Below the pieces are notes generated by a model. The model saw only the letters and a list, made by a program, of their open reading frames with translations, ran no database searches and was not told where the DNA came from. The position numbers and the translations under genes are program-made. This document shows positions 1 through 5,643 of a stretch of 6,424 nt of DNA, piece after piece. The stretch's first letter is position 1, and the number at the start of each line of letters is the position of its first letter. Source of the DNA: Alphaproteobacteria bacterium (GTDB lineage: Bacteria > Pseudomonadota > Alphaproteobacteria > Caulobacterales > Caulobacteraceae); NCBI GenBank assembly GCA_028869395.1, contig JAGWSE010000106.1:1-6424 (forward strand). The letters run 5' to 3'.

Positions 1-1
1 G

Positions 2-526
2 CCTGCCGCCGTCCCGGCGCCCGCCGCGGAAGCCCCGCCGACCCTGCCCACCACGGGCGACGGCGCAGTGATCGTCCAGTTGCTCGACAAGGTCTGCGTG
101 CCGCTCGTTCGCGGCGGCAATCTGGACCAGCTCGCCCACCAGATGCCCGGCGCGCGCAAGGACCGCCGCGACGGCACCTGGAGCATCCCGCTCGGCGGCA
201 AGCGCGACTACCGCGTGATCCTCCAGCCGCCCGGCGTCAACAAGGACACCTGCCTGGCGGAGGTGCACTTCGCCGTCGGCCAGGACCAGCCGATCGCCGA
301 TGCGGTGAACATCTGGTCGTTCCTGCACAAGCCGGAGCTGGTCCTGCAGGCCAACTACGTCAACGTGGATCCCGACGGCATCAAGCGCGTGCGCAAGTCC
401 TGGGAGCACCTGGAGTCGAACTCGTCGATGGCGGTGAACTTCACCACCGAGCGCAAGCCGAACGGCGAGCCTCTCGACCGCAACTACGACACCGGTGAGC
501 TGTTCTACCAGGAACGCCATTTCTGA
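2..526 (+). CDS. Hypothetical protein, probably periplasmic (5' end outside window)
   Basis: The frame is open from the left edge to a TGA at 524-526, so the gene almost certainly begins upstream. The first in-window codons give a Pro/Ala-rich stretch (PAAVPAPAAEAPP, then TLPTTGDGA), which resembles a linker after a signal peptide or lipoprotein anchor. A GTG at 68 is possible as a start but lies after this linker and has no convincing ribosome binding site. The rest is a compact domain of about 150 residues with two cysteines (in VCVPL and TCLAEV), which could form a disulphide outside the cytoplasm. It ends in a polar, aromatic tail (ELFYQERHF). I do not recognise the family with confidence; the layout recalls small secreted alphaproteobacterial proteins of NMCC_0638 type, but that is only a guess. 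Its stop overlaps the next start in ATGA, so the two genes are probably translationally coupled. Confidence 0.7.
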   Translation, partial: PAAVPAPAAEAPPTLPTTGDGAVIVQLLDKVCVPLVRGGNLDQLAHQMPGARKDRRDGTWSIPLGGKRDYRVILQPPGVNKDTCLAEVHFAVGQDQPIADAVNIWSFLHKPELVLQANYVNVDPDGIKRVRKSWEHLESNSSMAVNFTTERKPNGEPLDRNYDTGELFYQERHF

Positions 527-807
527 TGGCCTGGACGGACGTCTCGGGCCTTTCCGGCGTCCTCCTCATCCTGGTCGCCTACGCCGCCGCCACCGCCGGC
601 CGGCTCGATCCCAAACGGGCGCCCTCGCTCGCGGCGAACTTCGTCGGCGCGAGCCTGATCCTGCTGTCCCTGCTGCACGCCTTCAATCTCTCCGCGGTCG
701 CCATGGAGGGGTCGTGGGCGCTGGTGTCGCTGATCGGGCTGATGCGTCTGGGCGTCAGCGGTTTCAGGCGTCAGGCGGCTTCGCGGCGAGAGCCTCGAAG
801 GCCCTGA
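526..807 (+). CDS. Small three-helix membrane protein, CBU_0592 type
   Basis: A 93-residue protein whose ATG at 526-528 overlaps the stop of the upstream gene in ATGA. Three hydrophobic segments are visible: about residues 7-24, 33-53 and 57-76. A conserved-looking Pro-Ser-Leu-x-x-Asn sits before the second helix (P33, S34, L35, N38), and a Gly-Ser-Trp lies in the third region (62-64). This layout matches the short CBU_0592-like membrane proteins, often labelled permease or transporter although their function is unknown. The C-terminal 18 or so residues are very basic (RRQAASRREPRRP) and lie largely in the part that overlaps rppH on the other strand, so this tail may be poorly conserved. No catalytic residues are evident. 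The family call rests on topology and sequence style only. Confidence 0.75.
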   Translation: MAWTDVSGLSGVLLILVAYAAATAGRLDPKRAPSLAANFVGASLILLSLLHAFNLSAVAMEGSWALVSLIGLMRLGVSGFRRQAASRREPRRP

Positions 808-1249
808 CCACCGCTTCGTAGGCGCCACGCTTGAACGGCACGATCAGCGCAGGCGCCTCGGCGAGATACCCCCACCGCCACGCGTCGAACTCCGGATGGC
901 TGTCCGCGGCGAGATCGAACTCGTCCTCGTCGCCGTCGAACCGGAAGGCGAACCAGACCTGCTTCTGGCCCTTCCAGCCCTTGGCGATTTTTGCGCCGGC
1001 GGCCTCGGGCGGGAAGTCGTAGATGATCCAGCCGTCGGTGCGGGCGAGGAGGGTCACGTGGCGCGCCCCGGTTTCCTCCTCGAGCTCGCGGCGGGCGGCC
1101 TGCTCGAGGTCCTCGCCCTCGTCGACGCCCCCTTGCGGGAATTGCCAGCACCAGGGCGGCGGCGTGGCCGCGCGGCGCCCGAACCAGACCCTGCCGTCGG
1201 GATGGAACAGGACGACCCCGACATTCGGCCGATAGGGCGACAGATCCAT
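764..1249 (-). CDS. rppH: RNA pyrophosphohydrolase (Nudix)
   Basis: A 161-residue protein that opens with YRPNVGVVLF (6-15), the typical RppH N-terminus. A complete Nudix box spans residues 40-62: G40, E46, R54, E55, E58, E59 and G61 are all in place, and WQFPQGG precedes and begins it. RppH removes pyrophosphate from 5'-triphosphorylated mRNA (and hydrolyses dinucleoside polyphosphates), which opens transcripts to RNase E decay. Downstream features also fit the family: KGQKQVWFAFRF and the E/D-rich strand, HPEFDAWRWG, and VPFKRGAYEAVVRAF. The ATG at 1249 directly follows the TAG of the upstream deacetylase gene with no bases between, and no Shine-Dalgarno is visible, so translation probably depends on reinitiation. 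The 3' end overlaps the convergent membrane-protein gene by 44 bases. Length and motifs suggest an intact, active enzyme. Confidence 0.96.
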   Translation of the reverse strand: MDLSPYRPNVGVVLFHPDGRVWFGRRAATPPPWCWQFPQGGVDEGEDLEQAARRELEEETGARHVTLLARTDGWIIYDFPPEAAGAKIAKGWKGQKQVWFAFRFDGDEDEFDLAADSHPEFDAWRWGYLAEAPALIVPFKRGAYEAVVRAFEALAAKPPDA

Positions 1250-2374
1250 CTAATGGTGGCGGACGGCGAGGGCGGAGGCCGGGGCCAGCTGGAAGCCCCG
1301 GTCGCTGAGCGAAGACGCCCATTTCGCCACAAGGTCCAGCGTCACCGGGTAGGCGAAGCCCGCGCCGAGCGCCTGGCCCCGCTGCATCGCCCCGGTCTCC
1401 AGGGCCGATAGCTGCTGGTCTATGGCGCCGCGGGAGAGCTGGTCGTCGATCACGCGCTCGGCCGTGGCGCGCGGCAATCCGCCGCCGGTCATCCGGGCGG
1501 CCGTTCCGTCGTCGATGAAGCCGAGCCCCCGTCCCGCCGCGGCGCCGGCGAAGGCCTGGTAGGCGGACGGCGTCGCGAGGAAGCGCGATCCCAGATAGTT
1601 GGTCAGGCCGAAGTAGCCGGTGCAGCGCGACAGCACCCATTCCAGCTTCTTGACGATCTCCGCCGGCGAACCGTCGGCCATCAGGGTGTAGGGGCCGGGA
1701 TCGTTGTCGGGATAATCCAACGGCTCCATCGGCGTCTCGAGCAGCACCTCGTGGCCGTGGGCTCGGGCGTCGTCGATCCAGCCCTGCAGTCCCTCCGCGT
1801 AGGGCGCGAAGGAGAGGGTGATCTCCGGCGGCAGGGTGTCGATGGCCTGCCGCGTGGCGCGCGCGTTGAGGCCGAGGCCGCCGATGACCAGCGCGATTTT
1901 CGGTCGACCGTTGGCGACGAAGGGCCGCTTGTAGGCCTCGAACGGCGTGCGCCCATCCGTGGCGATGATCGGCAGCGGCCCGCCGGGACCGGGCGCGTAA
2001 AGGCCCGCCAGCGGCGCCATGGGCAGGGCGCCGGCGACCGGACGCTCGCCCGATGCGGCGTTCCAGGTGATCCCGGCGAGCGGCGCAAGCGGCCGCTCAG
2101 AGAGCCGGACTATGTCTTCCGTGACGGAGATCGGGCCTGTGGCCGGGGTTAGCGCCTCGCGCCAGCCGACCGGCGCATGACGCAGAGCCCCGGCCAGCGA
2201 GATCTTCATGTGCGGGGCCTTGGGCGTCATCGGCCCGAGCAGGATCACCAGCCCCGCGAGCGCGGCGATGAACAGCGCCGCCGCCGCACCGACGCCCACG
2301 AAGCGGTTGGCCGCTATCGCCTTGAGTCCGCCCACCCCGAAGCGGGGCGCCGACAGACGAGGAAGCGCAAGCAT
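1250..2374 (-). CDS. Membrane-anchored divergent polysaccharide deacetylase (YibQ-like), probably inactive
   Basis: A 374-residue protein with one membrane segment at about residues 25-47, a proline/alanine-rich stretch to about 155, and a divergent polysaccharide deacetylase domain from about 157 to the end. Landmarks are IALVIGGLGLN (160-170), ITLSFAPYAEGL (185-196), GHEVLLETPMEPLDYP (207-222), GLTNYLGSRF (256-265) and FIDDGT (286-291). In metal-dependent relatives the first motif has Asp-Asp where GG165-166 stands, and histidines stand where Y260 and F340 are, so catalysis is doubtful. Enterobacterial yibQ lies beside envC, and here an EnvC-like gene is also near, suggesting an envelope role. 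The ATG at 2374 has an AAGGAGT 13 bases upstream; a TTG at 2380 would have ideal 7-base spacing, and an ATG at 2416 lacks a ribosome binding site. The stop abuts the rppH start, so the two form an operon. Confidence 0.9.
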   Translation of the reverse strand: MLALPRLSAPRFGVGGLKAIAANRFVGVGAAAALFIAALAGLVILLGPMTPKAPHMKISLAGALRHAPVGWREALTPATGPISVTEDIVRLSERPLAPLAGITWNAASGERPVAGALPMAPLAGLYAPGPGGPLPIIATDGRTPFEAYKRPFVANGRPKIALVIGGLGLNARATRQAIDTLPPEITLSFAPYAEGLQGWIDDARAHGHEVLLETPMEPLDYPDNDPGPYTLMADGSPAEIVKKLEWVLSRCTGYFGLTNYLGSRFLATPSAYQAFAGAAAGRGLGFIDDGTAARMTGGGLPRATAERVIDDQLSRGAIDQQLSALETGAMQRGQALGAGFAYPVTLDLVAKWASSLSDRGFQLAPASALAVRHH

Positions 2375-2387
2375 CGCCAAGTCAGGG

Positions 2388-2394
2388 ACTCCTT
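2388..2394 (-). promoter_or_regulatory. Ribosome binding site of the deacetylase gene
   Basis: AAGGAGT on the minus strand is a near-perfect Shine-Dalgarno sequence. It lies 7 bases before TTG 2380 and 13 bases before ATG 2374, so it supports a start at one of these two rather than at ATG 2416, which is upstream of it. The choice changes the protein by only two residues. The same bases overlap a GANTC site (2387-2391). Confidence 0.7.
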
Positions 2395-2414
2395 CGTGGC
2401 GAGGGTCGCGCGAC

Positions 2415-2433
2415 ATGGTTAATGGGCTGTTAG
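2415..2433. promoter_or_regulatory. Candidate CtrA-binding site in the divergent promoter region
   Basis: The plus strand reads TTAA at 2419-2422, seven bases, then TTAG at 2430-2433. This is one mismatch from the CtrA full site TTAA-N7-TTAA of Caulobacter. The minus strand over 2415-2422 reads TTAACCAT, which as I recall is the reported CtrA half-site motif. The site sits 41 bases upstream of the deacetylase start and 41 bases upstream of the FkbM gene start, so it could serve either gene or both. I see no clear -35/-10 pair around it. It is an unusually AT-rich patch in GC-rich sequence. Binding is inferred only. Confidence 0.45.
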
Positions 2434-2450
2434 GGCCTGCTGGTCCGCGA

Positions 2451-2472
2451 CGGCGGAGCGCGTACACCGCCG
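2451..2472 (+). repeat. Inverted repeat just before the FkbM gene start
   Basis: CGGCGG at 2451-2456 can pair with CCGCCG at 2467-2472, giving a 6-bp GC-only stem with a 10-base loop that ends two bases before the ATG at 2475. The only weak Shine-Dalgarno-like sequence (GGAG, 2455-2458) is partly inside the stem and 16 bases from the ATG. This could keep translation of the methyltransferase low, or the gene may be read from a leaderless or very short transcript. Confidence 0.4.
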
Positions 2473-2474
2473 GC

Positions 2475-3257
2475 ATGGCCACCAAGACTCTGCAGACCCG
2501 CCACGGACCCATGATCGCCTTCTGCGGCGACAAGTACATTACGCCGCCGCTCGAGAGCGGCGAATATGCGCCCGACGAATTGGCGCTGCTGGCCCAGCTG
2601 GTTCGGCCGGGAATGACTGTGGTGGGGGTGGGCGCCAACATCGGCGCCCATACCGTCCCGCTGGCCAAGGCCTGCGCGCCCGGCCTCCTCTACGCCTCTG
2701 AGCCGCAGCAGCGGGTCTTCCAGGTGATGTGCGCCAATCTCGTGCTGAACGAAGTCGCCAACGTCGTCGCCCGTCCGGAGGCCTGCGGTGAGACAGAGGG
2801 CGAAGCGACCATCCCGAGGCTCGACTACGACGCCGTCGAGAACTTCGGCGGCGTGTCGTTGCAGCCGACCGACCGTGGCGGCGAACGGGTGCGGGTCGTG
2901 GCCCTAGACCAGCTGGCCCTGGCGCGATGCGACCTGATCAAGATCGACGCCGAAGGGTTCGAGCCGCAGGTCCTGAAGGGCGCGGACCAGACGATCGCCC
3001 GCTGCCGGCCGATCATCTACGCGGAGAACGACCGCCCGGCCCAGCAGCAGGAGGTCATCTCCATGCTCGACGCCATGGGCTACAGCCTCCATTGGCGCAC
3101 GCCGCTGCTGGCCGAGCCTGCCGTGTTCGGCGGCGTCGCCTATGCTTCCATCAACATGTTGTGCCTGCCCAAGGAGCGGGACATCGCCGTGAAGGGCGAG
3201 CCAGCCATCGATCCCGCCAACTGGGCTTCGCCCGTGCCCGTCTCCGGAGCGGCTTAG
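2475..3257 (+). CDS. FkbM family SAM-dependent methyltransferase
   Basis: A 260-residue protein of usual FkbM length; the family O-methylates sugars and other metabolites, often in polysaccharide or glycan pathways. The N-terminal strand TLQTRHGPM (5-13) and GEYAPDELALLAQLVRPG (29-46) lead into motif I, TVVGVGANIGAHT (48-60). The acidic residue at the end of strand 2 is E76 in SEPQ. The family's second signature, LIKIDAEGFEPQVLKGA, starts at residue 154, followed by a proline-rich PIIYAEN strand and a C-terminal NMLCLP. Family members normally read DVGAN in motif I, whereas here the Asp position is G51 (codon GGG), which may weaken cofactor binding. I chose ATG 2475 because the conserved part begins there; upstream in-frame ATGs at 2415 and 2208 would add unrelated antisense sequence. 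The gene runs against every neighbour from 764 rightward, so it looks like a later insertion. Its substrate is unknown. Confidence 0.9.
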   Translation: MATKTLQTRHGPMIAFCGDKYITPPLESGEYAPDELALLAQLVRPGMTVVGVGANIGAHTVPLAKACAPGLLYASEPQQRVFQVMCANLVLNEVANVVARPEACGETEGEATIPRLDYDAVENFGGVSLQPTDRGGERVRVVALDQLALARCDLIKIDAEGFEPQVLKGADQTIARCRPIIYAENDRPAQQQEVISMLDAMGYSLHWRTPLLAEPAVFGGVAYASINMLCLPKERDIAVKGEPAIDPANWASPVPVSGAA

Positions 3258-3318
3258 GCGCGGCACGAAGGAGGGCGGCCGTGGGGACCACCCTCGTCGT
3301 GGCTCGGCCGTGCGGGGC
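3258..3318. other. Intergenic gap between convergent FkbM gene and ctpA
   Basis: This gap contains two CGGCCG palindromes (3276-3281 and 3305-3310) that could pair over a 23-base loop, but no T-rich tract follows on either strand, so I do not call a terminator. It also holds a perfect AAGGAGG (3268-3274) placed six bases before a GTG at 3281. No terminator is visible for either converging gene. Confidence 0.6.
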
Positions 3319-4719
3319 CTATTTGTCGATCGGCGTCTTCTCGAGTGGCGGCTTCGCCTCGGCCACGCGCGCCTTGTTGATGATCGCGGCGAGCTTCGCG
3401 GTCGGCTTCGGCAGCTTCGGCGTCGCAGCGACAGAGCCGTAGCGCAGCACATCCTCGGCGCGGACCAGCTGGAAGTCCTTCTTGGGGTCGAAGCCCACGG
3501 GCGGCTCCTCAGCCGGCTCGTGGGGCGCGGCCCGGACGCGGCCCTCCTGGGCGTTGAGAGCGTTCTGGAACGAGGCTTCGGAGAACTCGAAGGCGCGGTT
3601 GGCGACCTCCTGGGCTTCCTCGCGGGTCGCGGCGACCTCGAGATCGGGCGTGATACCGGTCAGCTGGATCGAGCGACCGGAGGGCGTGTAGTAGCGCGCC
3701 GTGGTCAGCTTCACCGCGCCGTCGAGGCCGCCGCGCAGCGGGATCACGGTCTGCACCGAACCCTTGCCGAAGCTGGTCAGGCCGACGATCGCCGCCCGGC
3801 GCCGGTCCTGCAGCGCGCCGGCCACGATCTCGGCCGCCGAGGCGGTGCCGGAATCGATCAGCACGACCATCGGCATGCCGTTGGTGATGTCGCCGGGGCG
3901 GGCGTTGTAGCGCTCCACGTCCCGCGGGTCGCGGCCGCGCTGCTCGACGATCTCGCCGCCCTGTAGGAACAGGTCGGAGACGCCGACCGCCTGGTCGAGC
4001 AGCCCGCCCGGGTTCTTTCGCAGGTCGAGGATCAGACCCTTCATGTGCGGGTTCTTGGCCTTGAGCTCCTCGAAGGCCTGCGTCGCCTCGTCGGTGGTCT
4101 TCTCGCCGAAGGAGGAGATCCGCAGGACGCCATAGTCTCCGTCCATGCGGGCGGTGGCGGTCTTGGTCTTGATGATCTCGCGGACCAGTTTGACGTCGAA
4201 GGGGTCGGAATGCTCGCGCGCGATGGTGAGCGTCACCGCCTCGCCGGGTTTGCCGCGCATCTCCTTGACCGCGTCGTTCACCGACAGACCGAGCACGCTC
4301 TTGCCATTGACGGCGGTGATGTAGTCGCCCGGCTTGAGCCCGGCCTTCGCGGCCGGCGTGCCGTCCATCGGCGTGATGATCTTCACGACGCCGTCTTCGC
4401 TGGTGACCTCCAGGCCCAGGCCGCCGTACTCGCCGCGCGTCTGGTCGCGCATGTCCTGGAAATCCGCGGGATCGAGATAGCCGGAGTGCGGGTCGAGCGA
4501 CGTCAGCATCCCGTTGATCGCCGCCTCGATCAGCTTGGTGTCGTTGACGGGGGTGACATACTGGTGGTCGACGGTGTCCAGCACGTCGCCGAACAGACCG
4601 AGCATCCGGTAGGTCTTGGCGGAAGGGTTGGCCGAGGCGAGCGCGTGGCTCGAGACATAGGCCATGGAGCCCGCGCCCAGCACGAACGCCGAGACGCCGA
4701 TCAGCAGGTACTTCTTCAT
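3319..4719 (-). CDS. ctpA: Carboxyl-terminal processing protease, S41 family
   Basis: A 466-residue periplasmic serine protease. Residues 1-28 form a signal peptide or membrane anchor (MKKYLLIGVSAFVLGAG, cleavage possibly after HALA). An N-terminal helical region carries the family sequence AAINGMLTSLDPHSGYL (66-82). A PDZ domain covers about 95-180, with GGLGLEV (99-105) and AGLKPGDYI (126-134). The S41 catalytic domain follows to about residue 365. The Ser/Lys dyad is intact: S294 in GTASAAEIVAGALQD and K319 in SFGKGSVQT, with Q323 four residues on. The C-terminal 100 residues are charged and Ala/Pro-rich. Such proteases trim or degrade periplasmic proteins, in several bacteria including peptidoglycan hydrolases, which fits the EnvC-like gene just upstream. 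The ATG at 4719 is followed at once by the signal peptide. Its AAAAGGAG lies 13 bases away, beyond a hairpin. The TAG is at 3319-3321. Confidence 0.96.
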   Translation of the reverse strand: MKKYLLIGVSAFVLGAGSMAYVSSHALASANPSAKTYRMLGLFGDVLDTVDHQYVTPVNDTKLIEAAINGMLTSLDPHSGYLDPADFQDMRDQTRGEYGGLGLEVTSEDGVVKIITPMDGTPAAKAGLKPGDYITAVNGKSVLGLSVNDAVKEMRGKPGEAVTLTIAREHSDPFDVKLVREIIKTKTATARMDGDYGVLRISSFGEKTTDEATQAFEELKAKNPHMKGLILDLRKNPGGLLDQAVGVSDLFLQGGEIVEQRGRDPRDVERYNARPGDITNGMPMVVLIDSGTASAAEIVAGALQDRRRAAIVGLTSFGKGSVQTVIPLRGGLDGAVKLTTARYYTPSGRSIQLTGITPDLEVAATREEAQEVANRAFEFSEASFQNALNAQEGRVRAAPHEPAEEPPVGFDPKKDFQLVRAEDVLRYGSVAATPKLPKPTAKLAAIINKARVAEAKPPLEKTPIDK

Positions 4720-4734
4720 AGCCTGTCGCAGGCT
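4720..4734 (-). promoter_or_regulatory. Perfect hairpin between ctpA Shine-Dalgarno and start codon
   Basis: In the transcript, AGCCTG and CAGGCT form a 6-bp perfect stem around a 3-base CGA loop. The stem ends at the base just before the ATG (4719), and its first two bases are the last two of the AGGAG Shine-Dalgarno (4737-4733). Folding would either bring AAAAGG near the start codon or mask part of it, so it may tune translation. This is inferred from sequence alone. Confidence 0.55.
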
Positions 4735-4740
4735 CCTTTT

Positions 4741-4756
4741 GCGGCGCGCGCGCCGC
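4741..4756. repeat. 16-base perfect palindrome in ctpA leader
   Basis: GCGGCGCGCGCGCCGC is its own reverse complement. It lies just upstream of the ctpA Shine-Dalgarno. On the transcript it is followed by AAAAGG, not a U-tract, so it is not an intrinsic terminator. It may fold into a short GC stem or simply reflect alternating GC sequence. Confidence 0.6.
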
Positions 4757-4774
4757 CTCTGACTAGGGCCCCCA

Positions 4775-4786
4775 CGAAGCGCTTCG
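4775..4786. repeat. 12-base perfect palindrome downstream of the envC-like stop
   Basis: CGAAGCGCTTCG is perfectly self-complementary and starts eight bases after the stop of the EnvC-like gene. It could be an operator for a dimeric regulator or a 4-bp stem in the transcript. No known regulator is recognised. Confidence 0.5.
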
Positions 4787-4794
4787 GCTGCGCC

Positions 4795-5643
4795 TCACCC
4801 CGAATTGCCGCTAAGCCACCGCGCCGGATCGACGGGCGAACCCTGGTTGCGGATCTCAAGATAGAGTTCCGACCTCGATTGTCGACCATCCGGCATCCAT
4901 CCGACAGCCTGCCCCGACGCGACGGATTGTCCGACGGCGACAGACGAGCGGTCCAGACCCGCTAGCACGAGATGGTATCCACCGCTGAGTCTTAAGATCA
5001 AGATCACGCCCCAGCCCTTCACCGGACCCACATACTGGACAAGTCCGGCGGCCGGGCTCGCCACGCGGGCGCCCTTGGGCGCGGCCAGCGTGACTCCGTT
5101 GGCGCGGCCGCCGCCGGGCAGCGGATCGCCGAACCTGTGGACCACGGCCCCCAGCGTGGGGCGGACGAGCTTCGCGGGCGGCAGGGCGGAGGTCGCCGCC
5201 TCGGCAGGCGCGGGCCCGCGCAGCGGCGGCAGCGGTGTCGATGGCGGAGGCGCCGCCTCGGCCGCCTCGCTCTCCTGCGCAAACAGCGCGGCGTTTTCGA
5301 CCGCCGCCAGCCGGCGCTGGCGCGCCATGTCGCTCGCCTGGGCGGCGTAGGCGCGGGCGCGGGCCTGCAGGTCCGGCGTCATCGCCTTCACCAGGATCGC
5401 GGCGCGTATGGCGTCTCGCGCGTCATGGGGCGAGACCAGCAGGGCCGGCGGCGGATCGCGCCTAAGCTCCTCCAGAACCGAGAGCAGGTGCGAGAGCCGG
5501 TTCATGTTGCGGGCCTGGTCGGCGGAGAGCTCCGTCTCCTGCAGGTCCAGGCGCGACAGGCGTCCGGCGCCCTGGGCGAGCGCCATCCCGCCCGCGATCA
5601 GGGCGGCCAGACTTGCGGCGACGATCAGGCGGGCGCGGGCCAT
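4795..5643 (-). CDS. EnvC-like murein hydrolase activator (degenerate M23/LytM), short coiled coil
   Basis: A 282-residue protein with a signal peptide (about residues 1-23, ending MALA before QG), a helical, coiled-coil-like region (about 27-125) containing DPPPALLVSP (63-72) typical of alphaproteobacterial EnvC proteins, an Ala/Pro linker (about 130-157) and a C-terminal LytM domain (about 160-282). In active M23 enzymes zinc is held by HxxxD and HxH motifs; here the first region reads RANGVTLAAP (180-189), the middle His position is G229 and the HxH position is ELYLEIR with Y261. The domain is therefore probably non-catalytic, as in EnvC, which activates cell-wall amidases during division. 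The family is commonly near 400 residues; the missing part is coiled coil, and the signal peptide right after the ATG argues against a misplaced start. The ATG overlaps the rlmH stop by one base (TGATG), suggesting coupling. Confidence 0.9.
   Translation of the reverse strand: MARARLIVAASLAALIAGGMALAQGAGRLSRLDLQETELSADQARNMNRLSHLLSVLEELRRDPPPALLVSPHDARDAIRAAILVKAMTPDLQARARAYAAQASDMARQRRLAAVENAALFAQESEAAEAAPPPSTPLPPLRGPAPAEAATSALPPAKLVRPTLGAVVHRFGDPLPGGGRANGVTLAAPKGARVASPAAGLVQYVGPVKGWGVILILRLSGGYHLVLAGLDRSSVAVGQSVASGQAVGWMPDGRQSRSELYLEIRNQGSPVDPARWLSGNSG

Noticed and set aside
771..1640. 289-codon minus-strand frame across rppH and the deacetylase
   Set aside because: It is an alternative frame over two well-supported genes, and its translation is Arg/Gly/Pro-rich without recognisable motifs.
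2208..2474. Extended methyltransferase start at 2208 or 2415
   Set aside because: The added residues are antisense to the deacetylase N-terminus or cross the intergenic region, while the conserved family region begins right after ATG 2475.
2375..2668. Longer deacetylase form starting upstream at 2668 or 2416
   Set aside because: The 2668 extension lies opposite the methyltransferase and has no signal or domain. The 2416 start precedes the clear AAGGAGT that serves 2374/2380.
3276..3310. Intrinsic terminator between the convergent genes
   Set aside because: The paired CGGCCG repeats enclose a long loop and no T-tract follows on either strand.
4741..4756. Palindrome as terminator of the rlmH-envC unit
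   Set aside because: In the direction of transcription the stem is followed by AAAAGGAG, the ctpA ribosome binding site, and not by a U-tract.
4045..4965. 306-codon plus-strand open frame opposite ctpA
   Set aside because: It is antisense to a gene with intact signal peptide, PDZ and S41 motifs. Its product is Arg/Gly/Leu-rich low-complexity, as expected from GC-rich antisense frames.
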